From Virgisporangium aliadipatigenens (GTDB lineage: Bacteria > Actinomycetota > Actinomycetes > Mycobacteriales > Micromonosporaceae): a stretch of 61,884 nt of DNA. Positions 1-8,111 of this stretch are shown piece after piece; the stretch's first letter is position 1, and each line of letters opens with the position of its first letter. The DNA is taken from assembly GCF_016863615.1 (NCBI RefSeq), contig NZ_BOPF01000053.1, positions 1 through 61,884 on the forward strand. The letters are read 5' to 3'. The notes under the pieces were generated by a model. That model ran no database searches and was not told where the DNA came from. It saw only the letters and a program-made list of their open reading frames with translations. The translations under genes and the position numbers were made by a program.

Positions 1-12
1 CAACGCGCTCAT
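1..12 (-). CDS. Start of a truncated gene running off the left edge
   Basis: An ATG at 12-10 overlaps the TGA of the capF-like gene (11-9) in an ATGA junction, the same coupling used elsewhere in this operon. Only four codons (MSAL) are inside the window, so the product cannot be identified. In capE-capF loci of other bacteria the next gene is often a UDP-N-acetylglucosamine 2-epimerase; that is an expectation from context only. Confidence 0.4.
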
Positions 13-1127
13 ACGATCTCCCTGTAGGTATCCGGCCTGGCCGGATCGAAGACCTCGTTCGCCCAGAACAGCGTGATGAGGTCGGCTCCGCCGACGTTGG
101 TGATGCTGTGGGCCCACAGCGCCGGCATGTCCACGGCGACCGGCTCGCGCCCGCTGACCCGCAGGGTGACCACGTCGTCGTGCAGCACCCGCCGCAGCCG
201 GATCTCGGCCTCGCCGCTGACCACCACGAAACGTTCGATCTTGTGCAGGTGGTAGTGCTGCCCGCGGGTCGCACCCGGCACCGTCGACGAGCAGAACGAC
301 TGCCCCGGCCCGCCGTGCGCCTTGACGGTCTCGACGAGTTCACCGCGCGCGTCGGCGTGCGTGGGCAGCGGCCGCGGCACCACCGGCAGGTGCGACCGGA
401 ACGTGTTGAACAGCCGCACGTCGAACCGGTCCAGCAGCACCGGCATCTCGCCGCCGGCGTACACGGCGGCGAAGCGGCCGATCCGTTCGGCCAGCTCGCC
501 GACGTGCATCCGGCGACTCTCCACAGTGGAGGATGTGCCGAGCAGCAGGGAAGCGGCATCCGTGGCGTGCAACAGCTCCAGCTTGCGGTCCTCGCCGACC
601 GACGGCTGTCCACCCTCGGCGTACACCCGGCAGAACGTCGCCACGACCGAGTTGTAGAAGGGCTTCCCGTGCTCCCCGAAGAGGTTCGGCAGCCGGACGT
701 CCCGGAACCCGGCTCCGATGCGCGTGGTCGTCTTCGCCAGCGTGGCGGCGGCGAACGCCTTCGCGTCCCCGTACGGCGTGCCGTTGTCGGCCTGCACCGA
801 GTTGGCGTAGACCACGTCCGGCGGCGGGCCGGGGACGCGTTCGATGCCGGCGGCGAGCCACGAGCCGAGCGTCATGTTGCCGGCGGCCACCTCGGTCGGG
901 TCGCCGCGGTTGACGCCCGCGACGTGGACCACCAGGTCGACGCCGGTGAGCAGCGCCGCCAGCCGGTCCGGGTCCACGAGGTCGGCGCGCTGCAGCACGA
1001 CCGGCTCCGGCCAGCCCAACGCCCGCGCCAGGACCCGCGTGTGCCACCCGAGGAACCCACTGCCCCCGGTGATCGCCCACCCGTTCACCGCTGTGCCCCG
1101 CTCAGTTGCTCCCCGCTCATCCCACAC
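9..1127 (-). CDS. capF: CapF-like NAD-dependent sugar reductase with C-terminal cupin
   Basis: 372 residues from a GTG at 1127. The protein joins an N-terminal Rossmann SDR domain (ITGGSGFLGW near residues 19-28) to a C-terminal cupin (about residues 255-372) with GQHYHLHKIERF. This architecture is that of CapF/WbjC, which reduces the 4-keto sugar made by CapE on the way to UDP-N-acetyl-L-fucosamine and uses a metal-binding cupin. Its GTG start overlaps the capE-like stop by 11 bases. A second GTG at 1088 (residue 14) sits just before the Rossmann fold, behind a GGGG-type ribosome site, and may be the true start. It is the third gene of a leftward operon (aminotransferase, capE, capF). The family assignment is secure; the exact sugar made here is inferred. 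Confidence 0.85.
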   Translation of the reverse strand: MWDERGATERGTAVNGWAITGGSGFLGWHTRVLARALGWPEPVVLQRADLVDPDRLAALLTGVDLVVHVAGVNRGDPTEVAAGNMTLGSWLAAGIERVPGPPPDVVYANSVQADNGTPYGDAKAFAAATLAKTTTRIGAGFRDVRLPNLFGEHGKPFYNSVVATFCRVYAEGGQPSVGEDRKLELLHATDAASLLLGTSSTVESRRMHVGELAERIGRFAAVYAGGEMPVLLDRFDVRLFNTFRSHLPVVPRPLPTHADARGELVETVKAHGGPGQSFCSSTVPGATRGQHYHLHKIERFVVVSGEAEIRLRRVLHDDVVTLRVSGREPVAVDMPALWAHSITNVGGADLITLFWANEVFDPARPDTYREIV

Positions 1128-2154
1128 CCACCAGGGAGCGGGTCAATTCCGCCTGGACCTCGGGCAGCGTGCGCAGCAGGGCCTCTATCTCGGGAACGCT
1201 CAGCCGTGGCGCGCTCGCCGAGTCGAAGTCGTCGGTGCGGGCCACCTTCGGATCGCCCTGGTCGAAGAAGAGCGCGTAGTTGAGGTCCCGGGTGTCGACC
1301 GGCACGCGGAAGTACTCGCCGAAGTCGTCGGCGTGCGCCAGTTCCTCGGCGGTGGCGAGCGTCTCGGAGAACTTCTCGCCGTGCCGGATGCCGATCACCT
1401 CCAGTTCCAGGGTGATCCCGAACAGGTTGCACAGGGCCACCGCGAGGTCCCCGATGGTGCACGCGGGCGCCTTGCGGATGAACAGGTCCCCGGGCCGGCC
1501 GTGCGCGAAGGCGTGCTCGACCAGCTGCACCGAGTCGGCGAGCGACATCATGAAGCGGGTCATCCCCGGGTCGGTGACGGTCAGCGGCCGTCCCTCGCGC
1601 AGCTGGTCGATGAAGAGCGGGATGACCGAACCGCGGGAGTACATGACGTTGCCGTAGCGCACGCCGCAGACGGTGGTGCGGCTGCCGGGGTGGTTCCGCG
1701 CGTGCGAACGGGCGACCTTCTCCATCAGCGCCTTGCTCATGCCCATGGCGTTCACCGGCCGGACGGCCTTGTCGGTGCTGAGCACGACGACGGTCTTCAC
1801 GCCGGCGCGCTCGGCCGCGTTGATGACGTTGCTGCTGCCGAGAACGTTGGTGCGCACGGCCTCCACGGGAAAGAACTCGCACGAGGGCACCTGCTTGAGC
1901 GCCGCCGCGTGGAACACGTACTCGACGTCCCGGCTGGCCCGCACCACCGAGTCGTAGTCGCGCACGTCGCCGAGGTGGTAGCGGATCCGCTCGTCGCGCA
2001 GTTCCTGGCGCATGGCGTCCTGCTTTGCCTCGTCGCGGCTGAGAACGCGCACCTCCGCGGCGCCGAGCGCGAGCAGCCGCCGCGCCATCGTGCGTCCGAA
2101 CGACCCGGTCCCCCCGGTGATGAGGAACCGCCGTCCGTGCATGTCGGATTTCAT
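1117..2154 (-). CDS. capE: CapE-like UDP-N-acetylglucosamine 4,6-dehydratase (5-epimerizing)
   Basis: 345 residues. The N-terminus carries the NAD-binding glycine motif GGTGSFG (14-20). At the place where most SDR enzymes have YxxxK the sequence reads M137-GMS-K141, with STDKA just before it. A Met in place of Tyr is characteristic of the CapE/FlaA1/PglF group of sugar-nucleotide dehydratases. The product of such enzymes is a UDP-4-keto-6-deoxy-N-acetylhexosamine, the substrate either for CapF-type reduction or for a PglE-type aminotransferase; both kinds of enzyme flank it. Start at ATG 2154, with a second possible ATG at residue 5. It lies 8 bases after the aminotransferase stop and overlaps the next gene. 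Confidence 0.88.
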   Translation of the reverse strand: MKSDMHGRRFLITGGTGSFGRTMARRLLALGAAEVRVLSRDEAKQDAMRQELRDERIRYHLGDVRDYDSVVRASRDVEYVFHAAALKQVPSCEFFPVEAVRTNVLGSSNVINAAERAGVKTVVVLSTDKAVRPVNAMGMSKALMEKVARSHARNHPGSRTTVCGVRYGNVMYSRGSVIPLFIDQLREGRPLTVTDPGMTRFMMSLADSVQLVEHAFAHGRPGDLFIRKAPACTIGDLAVALCNLFGITLELEVIGIRHGEKFSETLATAEELAHADDFGEYFRVPVDTRDLNYALFFDQGDPKVARTDDFDSASAPRLSVPEIEALLRTLPEVQAELTRSLVGVG

Positions 2155-2162
2155 TGGGCCCC

Positions 2163-3308
2163 CTACAGGTCGGCGAGTTGGCGGGCACGGCGGCTGAGCG
2201 CACCGGCCACCACCTCGATCACGTAATCGACGTCGGCCTCACTGAGCCCGGCGCCGCTCGGCAGGCACAGCCCCTGCCGGAACAGCCGGGCGGCCACGCC
2301 GCGGTCGAGCGCGGGCGCGGCGGCGTAGACCGGTTGCAGGTGCATGGGTTTCCACACCGCGCGCGCCTCGATCCCGTGCGTGGCAAGGGCCATGCGGAGT
2401 TCCTCGGCGGTGGAGCCGCAGCGCACCGGGTCGATGGTGACGACGGTGAGCCAGGCGTTGCCGGTGCCGTAGGCCGCCTCGGGCATCAGGTCGACGCCGG
2501 GCACCTGGCTGAAGAACGCCGCGTACTGGGCCCGGATCGCGCGCTTGCGCGCCACGATCTCGGGGAGCCGGGCGAGCTGGGCCCGGCCGAGCGCGGCGGG
2601 CAGGTTGCCGAGCCGGTAGTTGTAGCCGACCTCGGTGTGCTCGTAGTGCGGTGCCGGTTCGCGGGCCTGGGTCGCGAGGTGCCGGGCCCGGGCCGCCCGC
2701 CGCGGGTCGTCGGTCAGGAGCGCCCCGCCGCCGCCCGTGGTGATGATCTTGTTTCCGTTGAACGACAGCACGCCCAGCTCGCCCTGCGCCCCGGCCGGCT
2801 GCCCCCGGTGGAACGCCCCCAGCGCCTCCGCGGCGTCCTGCACGATCGGCACGCCGTGCGCCCCGCACACCTCGCGCAGGGCGTCGTAGTCGGCGCACTG
2901 GCCGAAGATGTCCACCGGCACCACGGCCGCGGGCGGGTCCTCCCGATGCCGGGCCAGGTAGTCGGCGACGAGTTCGGGATCCATGGTCCACGTGTCGGGA
3001 TGGCTGTCGACGAAGACCGGCGTCGCGCCGGTGTAGCGCACGGCGTTGGCCGTCGCGACGAAGGTGAGGCTCTGCACCAGCACCGAACGGCCGGCCGTGG
3101 CGCCCACCAGTTCCAGCGCCAGATGGAGGGCGGCGGTGCCGGAGGCGACCGCGACCGCCTCGCGCACGCCGGTGGTGGCGGCCAGCTCCCGCTCGAACGC
3201 GTCGAGGTCGGGGCCGACCGGCGCGATCCACCCCGAGTCGAACGCGCGCAGCAGGTACTCGCGTTCGAGCGGACCCACGCTCGGTGCCGACAGGTGCATC
3301 GTGGCCAT
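2163..3308 (-). CDS. PglE/LegC-like PLP sugar aminotransferase (DegT/DnrJ/EryC1/StrS family)
   Basis: 381 residues from ATG 3308, chosen because an AAGGAG site (3323-3318) lies 9 bases upstream; an upstream in-frame start at 3371 has no such support. The N-terminus (LSAPSVGPLEREYLLRAF, then GWIAPVGP) resembles PglE, the UDP-4-keto sugar aminotransferase of bacillosamine synthesis. PLP contacts seen are SGTAALHLAL (57-66), D158 in VQDAAEA and the Schiff-base lysine K187 in SFNGNKIIT. Reaction expected: transfer of an amino group from glutamate to a UDP-4-keto-6-deoxy sugar. First gene of the leftward sugar operon and divergent from the phosphatase gene. The resulting 4-amine could be the acyl acceptor for the cassette to the right. 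Confidence 0.87.
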   Translation of the reverse strand: MATMHLSAPSVGPLEREYLLRAFDSGWIAPVGPDLDAFERELAATTGVREAVAVASGTAALHLALELVGATAGRSVLVQSLTFVATANAVRYTGATPVFVDSHPDTWTMDPELVADYLARHREDPPAAVVPVDIFGQCADYDALREVCGAHGVPIVQDAAEALGAFHRGQPAGAQGELGVLSFNGNKIITTGGGGALLTDDPRRAARARHLATQAREPAPHYEHTEVGYNYRLGNLPAALGRAQLARLPEIVARKRAIRAQYAAFFSQVPGVDLMPEAAYGTGNAWLTVVTIDPVRCGSTAEELRMALATHGIEARAVWKPMHLQPVYAAAPALDRGVAARLFRQGLCLPSGAGLSEADVDYVIEVVAGALSRRARQLADL

Positions 3309-3321
3309 CTCTGTTGTCTCC

Positions 3322-3349
3322 TTGACCGGTACGATCCGGTTTATACATT
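3322..3349 (+). promoter_or_regulatory. Candidate promoter for the rightward glycan genes, in a divergent intergenic region
   Basis: TTGACC (3322-3327) is followed after 16 bases by TACATT (3344-3349), a reasonable primary sigma factor promoter for the phosphatase gene starting at 3372. The stretch TTTATACATTTTT is much more AT-rich than its surroundings. Read leftward, TATAAA (3345-3340) could act as a -10 for the aminotransferase operon. No obvious operator was identified. Confidence 0.45.
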
Positions 3350-3371
3350 TTTCGAGCGGGGGGAGCGGCAA

Positions 3372-3980
3372 ATGGAAGAGCGTCCGTTACGTCTGCTGCT
3401 GGTCTGCCACGCCAATGTGTGCCGGTCGCCGCTGGCCGAACGCCTCGCGCGGGACGCGTTCGCCGCGCGGCTGGGCGCGGGAGCGGCCGAGATCTTCAGC
3501 GCCGGCACGCATGCGACGCCCGGGCGGGCCATGCACGAGCACAGCGCCGCGGTGCTGCGCGAACGCGGCATCGACCCGGAGCGGTTCGCCACGCGCCTCG
3601 CGACGCCGGGCCTGCTGGCCGCCGCCGACCTGGTGCTGACGGCCACCCGCGCCCAGCGGGCGCACTGCGTCACGATCGCGCCGAGCACGCTGCGCCGGAC
3701 GTTCACGATGCGGCAGTTCGCCCGGCTGGCCGAAGCGGTTGCCCCGGAACGACTTCCGGCCGTCGCCGCGCCGCTGCGGCGGCTGCCGGCACTGATGGAC
3801 GAGATCGTGGTGGCCCGTTCGCGGCAGCAGGGATCGACCGACGCGGACGATCTCAAGGACCCGCTGAACTCGCCGATCGAGGCGTTCCGGGAGTGCGCCA
3901 AGGTGCTCGACGGCGTGGTGGACGTGCTGGTGACCCGGTTCGAGACCGGGGTGGCACCGGGAGCGATCCACGTTCACTAG
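3372..3980 (+). CDS. Low-molecular-weight protein-tyrosine phosphatase
   Basis: 202 residues from ATG 3372, preceded by a purine-rich GGGGGGAG site. The catalytic P-loop C12-HANVC-R18-S19 matches the CX5R(S/T) signature directly after the first beta strand, and a DP motif near residue 162 (DDLKDPLNSP) supplies the likely general acid. LMW phosphatases of the Wzb/CapC type dephosphorylate tyrosine kinases that control polysaccharide chain length and export. Its place between sugar-nucleotide genes and a phosphoglycosyl transferase fits that role, although no cognate BY-kinase is in the window. The C-terminal part (about 150-202) is longer than in minimal family members. Confidence 0.85.
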   Translation: MEERPLRLLLVCHANVCRSPLAERLARDAFAARLGAGAAEIFSAGTHATPGRAMHEHSAAVLRERGIDPERFATRLATPGLLAAADLVLTATRAQRAHCVTIAPSTLRRTFTMRQFARLAEAVAPERLPAVAAPLRRLPALMDEIVVARSRQQGSTDADDLKDPLNSPIEAFRECAKVLDGVVDVLVTRFETGVAPGAIHVH

Positions 3981-4054
3981 CTCCTTATTTCCGAATTGCC
4001 CAATAATAGCTTCATATATGGAGCTACCGTGGCAAATCGGACTAGGGGGCTCCG

Positions 4055-4645
4055 ATGGGATACGACTACGGGAAACGGCTGATCGACGTCGTCGGTGCCG
4101 CGTCGGTGCTGGTGTTGAGCGCTCCGGTGCAGGTGGGCGTGGCCGCGGTGATCCGGCTGCGGATGGGCCGGCCGGTGCTGTTCCGGCAGGTGCGCCCCGG
4201 GCGGGACGGCCGCCCGTTCGAACTGGTCAAGTTCCGCACCATGCGCACCGGTCCGGGAGCGGACGGCGAACGGCTCACCCGGCTCGGCCGGTTCCTGCGC
4301 GCCACCAGTCTCGACGAGCTGCCGACCATGTGGAACGTCCTGCGCGGCGACATGAGCCTGGTCGGGCCACGCCCGTTGCTGATGTCCTACCTCGAGCGCT
4401 ACTCGCCGGAGCAGGCCCGCCGGCACGAGGTGCGCCCCGGGGTCACCGGCCTGGCGCAGGCGCGTGGGCGCAACGCGCTCTCCTGGGAGGAGAAGTTCGC
4501 CCTCGACGTCTGGTACGTCGATCACCGGTCGCTGCGGCTGGACCTGCGGGTGCTCGTCGAGACCGCCGTGGCGGTGGTACGCCGGAAGGGCGTGGTCGCA
4601 CCGGGCGCGGCGACCATGACGGAGTTCCTGGGCAACGCCCGGTAG
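4055..4645 (+). CDS. PglC-like monotopic phosphoglycosyl transferase
   Basis: 196 residues, the size of the minimal small phosphoglycosyl transferases (PglC, WcaJ C-domain). One N-terminal hydrophobic re-entrant helix (about 10-35, IDVVGAASVLVLSAPVQVGV) precedes the globular catalytic domain. Family motifs are KFRTM (59-63), the catalytic D87-E88 dyad in SLDELP, the SLVGPRPLL block and RPGVTGLAQ. It should transfer a sugar-1-phosphate from a UDP-sugar onto undecaprenyl phosphate at the inner membrane face and so start assembly of a lipid-linked glycan. Likely donor: the UDP-amino sugar made by neighbouring enzymes (inference). A 74-base AT-rich gap separates it from the phosphatase gene. Confidence 0.9.
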   Translation: MGYDYGKRLIDVVGAASVLVLSAPVQVGVAAVIRLRMGRPVLFRQVRPGRDGRPFELVKFRTMRTGPGADGERLTRLGRFLRATSLDELPTMWNVLRGDMSLVGPRPLLMSYLERYSPEQARRHEVRPGVTGLAQARGRNALSWEEKFALDVWYVDHRSLRLDLRVLVETAVAVVRRKGVVAPGAATMTEFLGNAR

Positions 4646-4676
4646 AACTAGTCTTGTCCGATATATCCTCATATGC

Positions 4677-4913
4677 ATGGCAGTGGACAAGCTTCAGACA
4701 GTCTTCTCTGAAACGCTCGGCCTTCCCGCCGAGGTGGACTGGTCCGCCCTGGCGTACCGGAAGGTCCCCGAATGGGACTCAGTCGCGCACATGCAACTCG
4801 TCGGTGAGATCGAGGAGGCGTTCGGCGTCATGCTCGACACCGCCGACGTGCTCGGTATGAGCAGCTTCGCGGCCGCCCGCGACATCCTGTCCAAGCACGG
4901 CGTGGCCGCGTGA
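4677..4913 (+). CDS. Dedicated acyl carrier protein
   Basis: 78 residues, a typical free ACP. The phosphopantetheine attachment site is S35 in W33-DS-VAHMQLV; helix 3 and the acidic face (EIEEAFGV) are recognisable. The WDS(L/V)xH variant of the motif is typical of ACPs in secondary or surface-glycan loci rather than the fatty-acid synthase ACP. It is the first gene of a coupled cassette; its stop overlaps the SDR start in a GTGA junction at 4910. A dedicated AcpS-type transferase at 9959 would convert it to the holo form. The acyl group carried is unknown. Confidence 0.9.
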   Translation: MAVDKLQTVFSETLGLPAEVDWSALAYRKVPEWDSVAHMQLVGEIEEAFGVMLDTADVLGMSSFAAARDILSKHGVAA

Positions 4914-5665
4914 CCGGCCTGCGTCTCGACGGCCGGGTCGCGCTCGTCACCGGTTCGACCCGGGGGATCGGCTGGTGCACCGCGCGTGCGCTCGCCGCTC
5001 ACGGTGCCACGGTGATCGTGAACTCCCGAGCGGACGCCGAAGCAGCCAAGGCCCGCGCCGCCGAGCTGACCGAGGCACATTGCGTTCCCGCGGATGCTCT
5101 CGCCTGTGACGCCGCGGACCCGGAACAGATCCGGGAGGCCTACCGCCGGATCTTCGGCACCCACCGGCGCCTGGACATCCTGGTCAACAACGCCGGGATC
5201 CTCGAGGACGCCCTCATCGGGATGATCTCCGACGACCTGGTCGAACGGGTGCTGCGGGTCAACACGTTCGGCCCGCTGCACCACCTTCAGGCGGCGGCCC
5301 GCCTCATGCGGCGCCACGGCGGGGGCGCGATCGTCAACCTCACCTCGATCATCGGCACCCACGGCAACGTCGGACAGGCCGTGTACGGCTCGGCGAAGGC
5401 CGCGGTCGTCGGCCTGACCCGTTCCGCCGCGAAGGAACTGGCCCCGCACGGCATCCGCGTGAACGCCGTGGCGCCCGGCCTCATCGACACCGACATGACC
5501 CGCGGCATCCCGCCGGAGCGCTACCGGGAACTCGTCGACGGGATCGGTATGGGCCGCGTCGGCACACCCGAACAGGTGGCGAACGCCGTGCTGTTCCTCG
5601 CCGGCGACCTGGCCGCCTACATCACCGGGCAGGTGCTCGGCGTCGACGGAGGGATGCGGATCTGA
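4910..5665 (+). CDS. FabG-like short-chain dehydrogenase/reductase
   Basis: 251 residues from GTG 4910. Classical SDR features are complete: TGSTRGIG (14-21), NNAG (93-96), catalytic S146, Y159 and K163 in YGSAK, and the C-terminal VDGGMRI. Closest in style to 3-oxoacyl-ACP reductase FabG, so it may reduce a 3-oxo group on the ACP-bound acyl chain, or act on a sugar or aldehyde product. There is no ketosynthase in the window, so if it acts on a 3-oxoacyl substrate the chain must come from elsewhere. It overlaps the ACP gene by 4 bases and the ligase gene by 1 base (TGATG at 5663-5667), implying translational coupling. Confidence 0.85.
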   Translation: MTGLRLDGRVALVTGSTRGIGWCTARALAAHGATVIVNSRADAEAAKARAAELTEAHCVPADALACDAADPEQIREAYRRIFGTHRRLDILVNNAGILEDALIGMISDDLVERVLRVNTFGPLHHLQAAARLMRRHGGGAIVNLTSIIGTHGNVGQAVYGSAKAAVVGLTRSAAKELAPHGIRVNAVAPGLIDTDMTRGIPPERYRELVDGIGMGRVGTPEQVANAVLFLAGDLAAYITGQVLGVDGGMRI

Positions 5666-7047
5666 TGTCCCTCCTGGTGCGCTTCGACGATCTGGAGCCG
5701 GCGCTGATCGACGGCGTCGACGGCGCGGTCCTGACGCACGCCGCGCTCGCCGCACGGGTCGAGCGGCTCGCACCGGTTCTGGGCAGCCGGCGGTGTCTGG
5801 TCTTCGTGTTCGCCGACCCGAGCGTGCACACCGCCGTCCACTACCTCGCCGCGATCGAGAACGGGCACGCGGTAGCGCTCCTGGACGGTTCCGCGCCGCT
5901 CGGGCCGCTGCTCGCGCGGTACCGGCCGGAGGTCGTGGTGCATCCGCCGGGCACGCCACCGCCGGACGGGTACCACGCCGCGGGCGACGGGCTCGCGCGC
6001 TCCACCGCCCAGGGCGAGCCGCCGCACCCGGACCTCGCCGTGCTGCTCACCACCTCCGGCAGCACCGGCAGCCCCAAGTTCGTGCGGCTCTCCCGGGAGA
6101 ACATCGCGTCCAACGCGGCCGCCATCGCCGCCTCGCTCGGCCTGACCCGGGCCGATCGCGCGGTCTCCAGCCTGCCGCTGCACTACAGCTACGGCATGTC
6201 GGTGCTGCACTCCCACCTGTGGTCCGGCGGTAGCGTCCTGCTCACGCCGCCCGACGTGCTCTCCCCGGACTTCTGGGCGACGGTCCGCCGGCACGGCGTC
6301 ACCTTCTTCGGCGGGGTGCCGGCCACCTACGAGATCCTGCACCGACTGCGGTTCGACTTCACCGACCAGCCGGCACTACGCGCGCTGACCCAGGCCGGCG
6401 GCCGACTCTCCGCCGATCTCGTCAACGACTTCGCCGCCCGCGTCGGTGGCCGGTTCTACGTCATGTACGGGCAGACCGAGACGTCGCCGCGGATGACCTG
6501 CCTCCCCCCGGAACGCCTGCCCGACAAGCCCGGCTCGGTGGGGCCGGCCCTGCCCGGCGGCACGCTGACCGTGCGCGGCCCGGACGGGCTGCCGCTGCCC
6601 GCGGGCCGACCCGGCGCCGTCCACTACACCGGCCCGAACGTCATGCTCGGCTACGCGCACGAACGCGCCGACCTGAGCCTCGGCGACGTGCAGGGCGACA
6701 CGATCGACACCGGCGACCTCGGCCACCTCGACGACGAGGGCTACCTGTACGTCACCGGCCGGACCCGCCGCATCGGCAAGCTGTTCGGCACGCGGCTCAA
6801 CCTGGACGAGGTCGAGGGGCTGCTGCACGGGCACGGACCGGTCGCCGCCGTGAACGCCCTGCCGGACGAGCTGACGCTCTTCTGCGCGTGGGGCGACCCG
6901 ACCCGGTTCGCCGACGCGCGGCGCAGCCTCGCCAGCACGCTGCGGCTGCCACCCCGGGCCCTGCGTTTCGTGCACGTCGACACCCTGCCGGTGCTGGCCA
7001 GCGGCAAGACCGACTACCGCCGGCTGGCCGAACAGGCGGCGTCGTGA
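5665..7047 (+). CDS. Acyl-AMP ligase (ANL superfamily)
   Basis: 460 residues. The adenylation signature TTSGSTGSPK is at about 129-138, YGQTETSPRM near 269-278, and the hinge/C-domain block GDLGHLDDEGYLYVTGRTRR near 353-372. The catalytic lysine near the C-terminus appears as K448 in LASGKTDYRR. It should activate a carboxylic acid with ATP and load it on a thiol, most simply the neighbouring ACP. It is shorter than fatty acyl-CoA ligases (about 500-550), closer to small stand-alone adenylation proteins. The specificity pocket cannot be read reliably. Coupled on both sides: TGATG with the SDR gene, GTGA with the luxE-like gene. Confidence 0.85.
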   Translation: MSLLVRFDDLEPALIDGVDGAVLTHAALAARVERLAPVLGSRRCLVFVFADPSVHTAVHYLAAIENGHAVALLDGSAPLGPLLARYRPEVVVHPPGTPPPDGYHAAGDGLARSTAQGEPPHPDLAVLLTTSGSTGSPKFVRLSRENIASNAAAIAASLGLTRADRAVSSLPLHYSYGMSVLHSHLWSGGSVLLTPPDVLSPDFWATVRRHGVTFFGGVPATYEILHRLRFDFTDQPALRALTQAGGRLSADLVNDFAARVGGRFYVMYGQTETSPRMTCLPPERLPDKPGSVGPALPGGTLTVRGPDGLPLPAGRPGAVHYTGPNVMLGYAHERADLSLGDVQGDTIDTGDLGHLDDEGYLYVTGRTRRIGKLFGTRLNLDEVEGLLHGHGPVAAVNALPDELTLFCAWGDPTRFADARRSLASTLRLPPRALRFVHVDTLPVLASGKTDYRRLAEQAAS

Positions 7048-8111
7048 ACCTCCTGGACCTTCCGCAGTACGGCCTGCCGCAGGCCGAGAAGGAACTTCTC
7101 CTGCGCGCCGAACTCGACCGGCTCACCGAACACCACCGGGCGCACTGCCCCGAGTACCGCCGCCTGCTCACGATCTTCGGTTCGGCGCGGGGGACCGGCA
7201 TCGCCGGCGTGCCGTGGCTGCCGGTGTCGGTCTTCAAGACGCACCGGCTGCTGAGCGTCCCGGAGTCGGAGGTCTTCAAGACCATGACCTCCAGCGGCAC
7301 CACCGGCCAGCGGGTGAGCCGCATCGTGTTGGACCGGGCCACCGCGCAACGCCAGGCGCAGGCACTCGTGGCCATCATGGCGACGGTGCTCGGCCCCGAC
7401 CGGTTGCCCATGCTCATCGTGGACAGTCCCGCCGTGGTGGGCGACCGGCGGCAGATGAGCGCGCGCGGCGCCGGTGTGCTCGGCATGGCCGCGCTCGGTC
7501 GTCACCACACCTACGCGCTCGACACCGACATGCGGGTCGACGTCACCGCGATACGGCGCTTCCTGGAACGCTTCGGCGACCGCCCGTTCCTGATGTTCGG
7601 CTTCACGTACATGGTGTGGCGGCACCTGGTGACGGAACTGGGCGCCCAGGCGGATCTCTCCCGGGGAGTGCTTGTCCACAGTGGAGGGTGGAAGGCGCTC
7701 CAGGCGCAGGCGGTCGACAACCCGACGTTCAAGCGGGTCCTGCGCGAACGCTTCGGGCTGACCCGCGTACACAACTTCTACGGCATGGTGGAGCAGGTCG
7801 GCAGCGTCTTCCTGGAGGGCGACGACGGCTACCTGCACGCGCCGAACTTCGCGGACGTCCTCGTGCGTGACCCGGTCACCTGGGAGCCCGCCCCGAACGG
7901 CACGGTCGGCGTCCTCGAGGTGGTCAGCGCGTTGCCGACGAGCTACCCGGGACACGCCATCCTGACCGAGGACCTGGGCGTGGTGCACGACGCAGGCGAC
8001 CCGGCGACCGGCTGGGGCGGCACGCGGCTGTCGGTCGTGGGTCGTCTGCCCAGGGTCGAACTGCGCGGCTGCGGCGACACGCACGCCGTCAACACGGGCG
8101 CGGCGGCATGA
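7044..8111 (+). CDS. LuxE-like acyl-protein synthetase
   Basis: 355 residues from GTG 7044 in a GTGA overlap with the ligase stop. It has the ANL-like nucleotide motif MTSSGTTGQR (81-90) and ends with RVELRGCGDTHA, placing C343 where LuxE proteins carry the cysteine that accepts the acyl group (Cys364 in Vibrio harveyi). In luminous bacteria LuxE activates a fatty acid and passes it to the reductase LuxC; here the partner LuxC-like gene follows directly with a 4-base overlap. No luciferase genes (luxA/luxB) are present, so the chemistry has been reused. The presence of a separate AMP ligase suggests that acyl-ACP rather than a free acid may be the input (inference). Confidence 0.85.
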   Translation: MNLLDLPQYGLPQAEKELLLRAELDRLTEHHRAHCPEYRRLLTIFGSARGTGIAGVPWLPVSVFKTHRLLSVPESEVFKTMTSSGTTGQRVSRIVLDRATAQRQAQALVAIMATVLGPDRLPMLIVDSPAVVGDRRQMSARGAGVLGMAALGRHHTYALDTDMRVDVTAIRRFLERFGDRPFLMFGFTYMVWRHLVTELGAQADLSRGVLVHSGGWKALQAQAVDNPTFKRVLRERFGLTRVHNFYGMVEQVGSVFLEGDDGYLHAPNFADVLVRDPVTWEPAPNGTVGVLEVVSALPTSYPGHAILTEDLGVVHDAGDPATGWGGTRLSVVGRLPRVELRGCGDTHAVNTGAAA

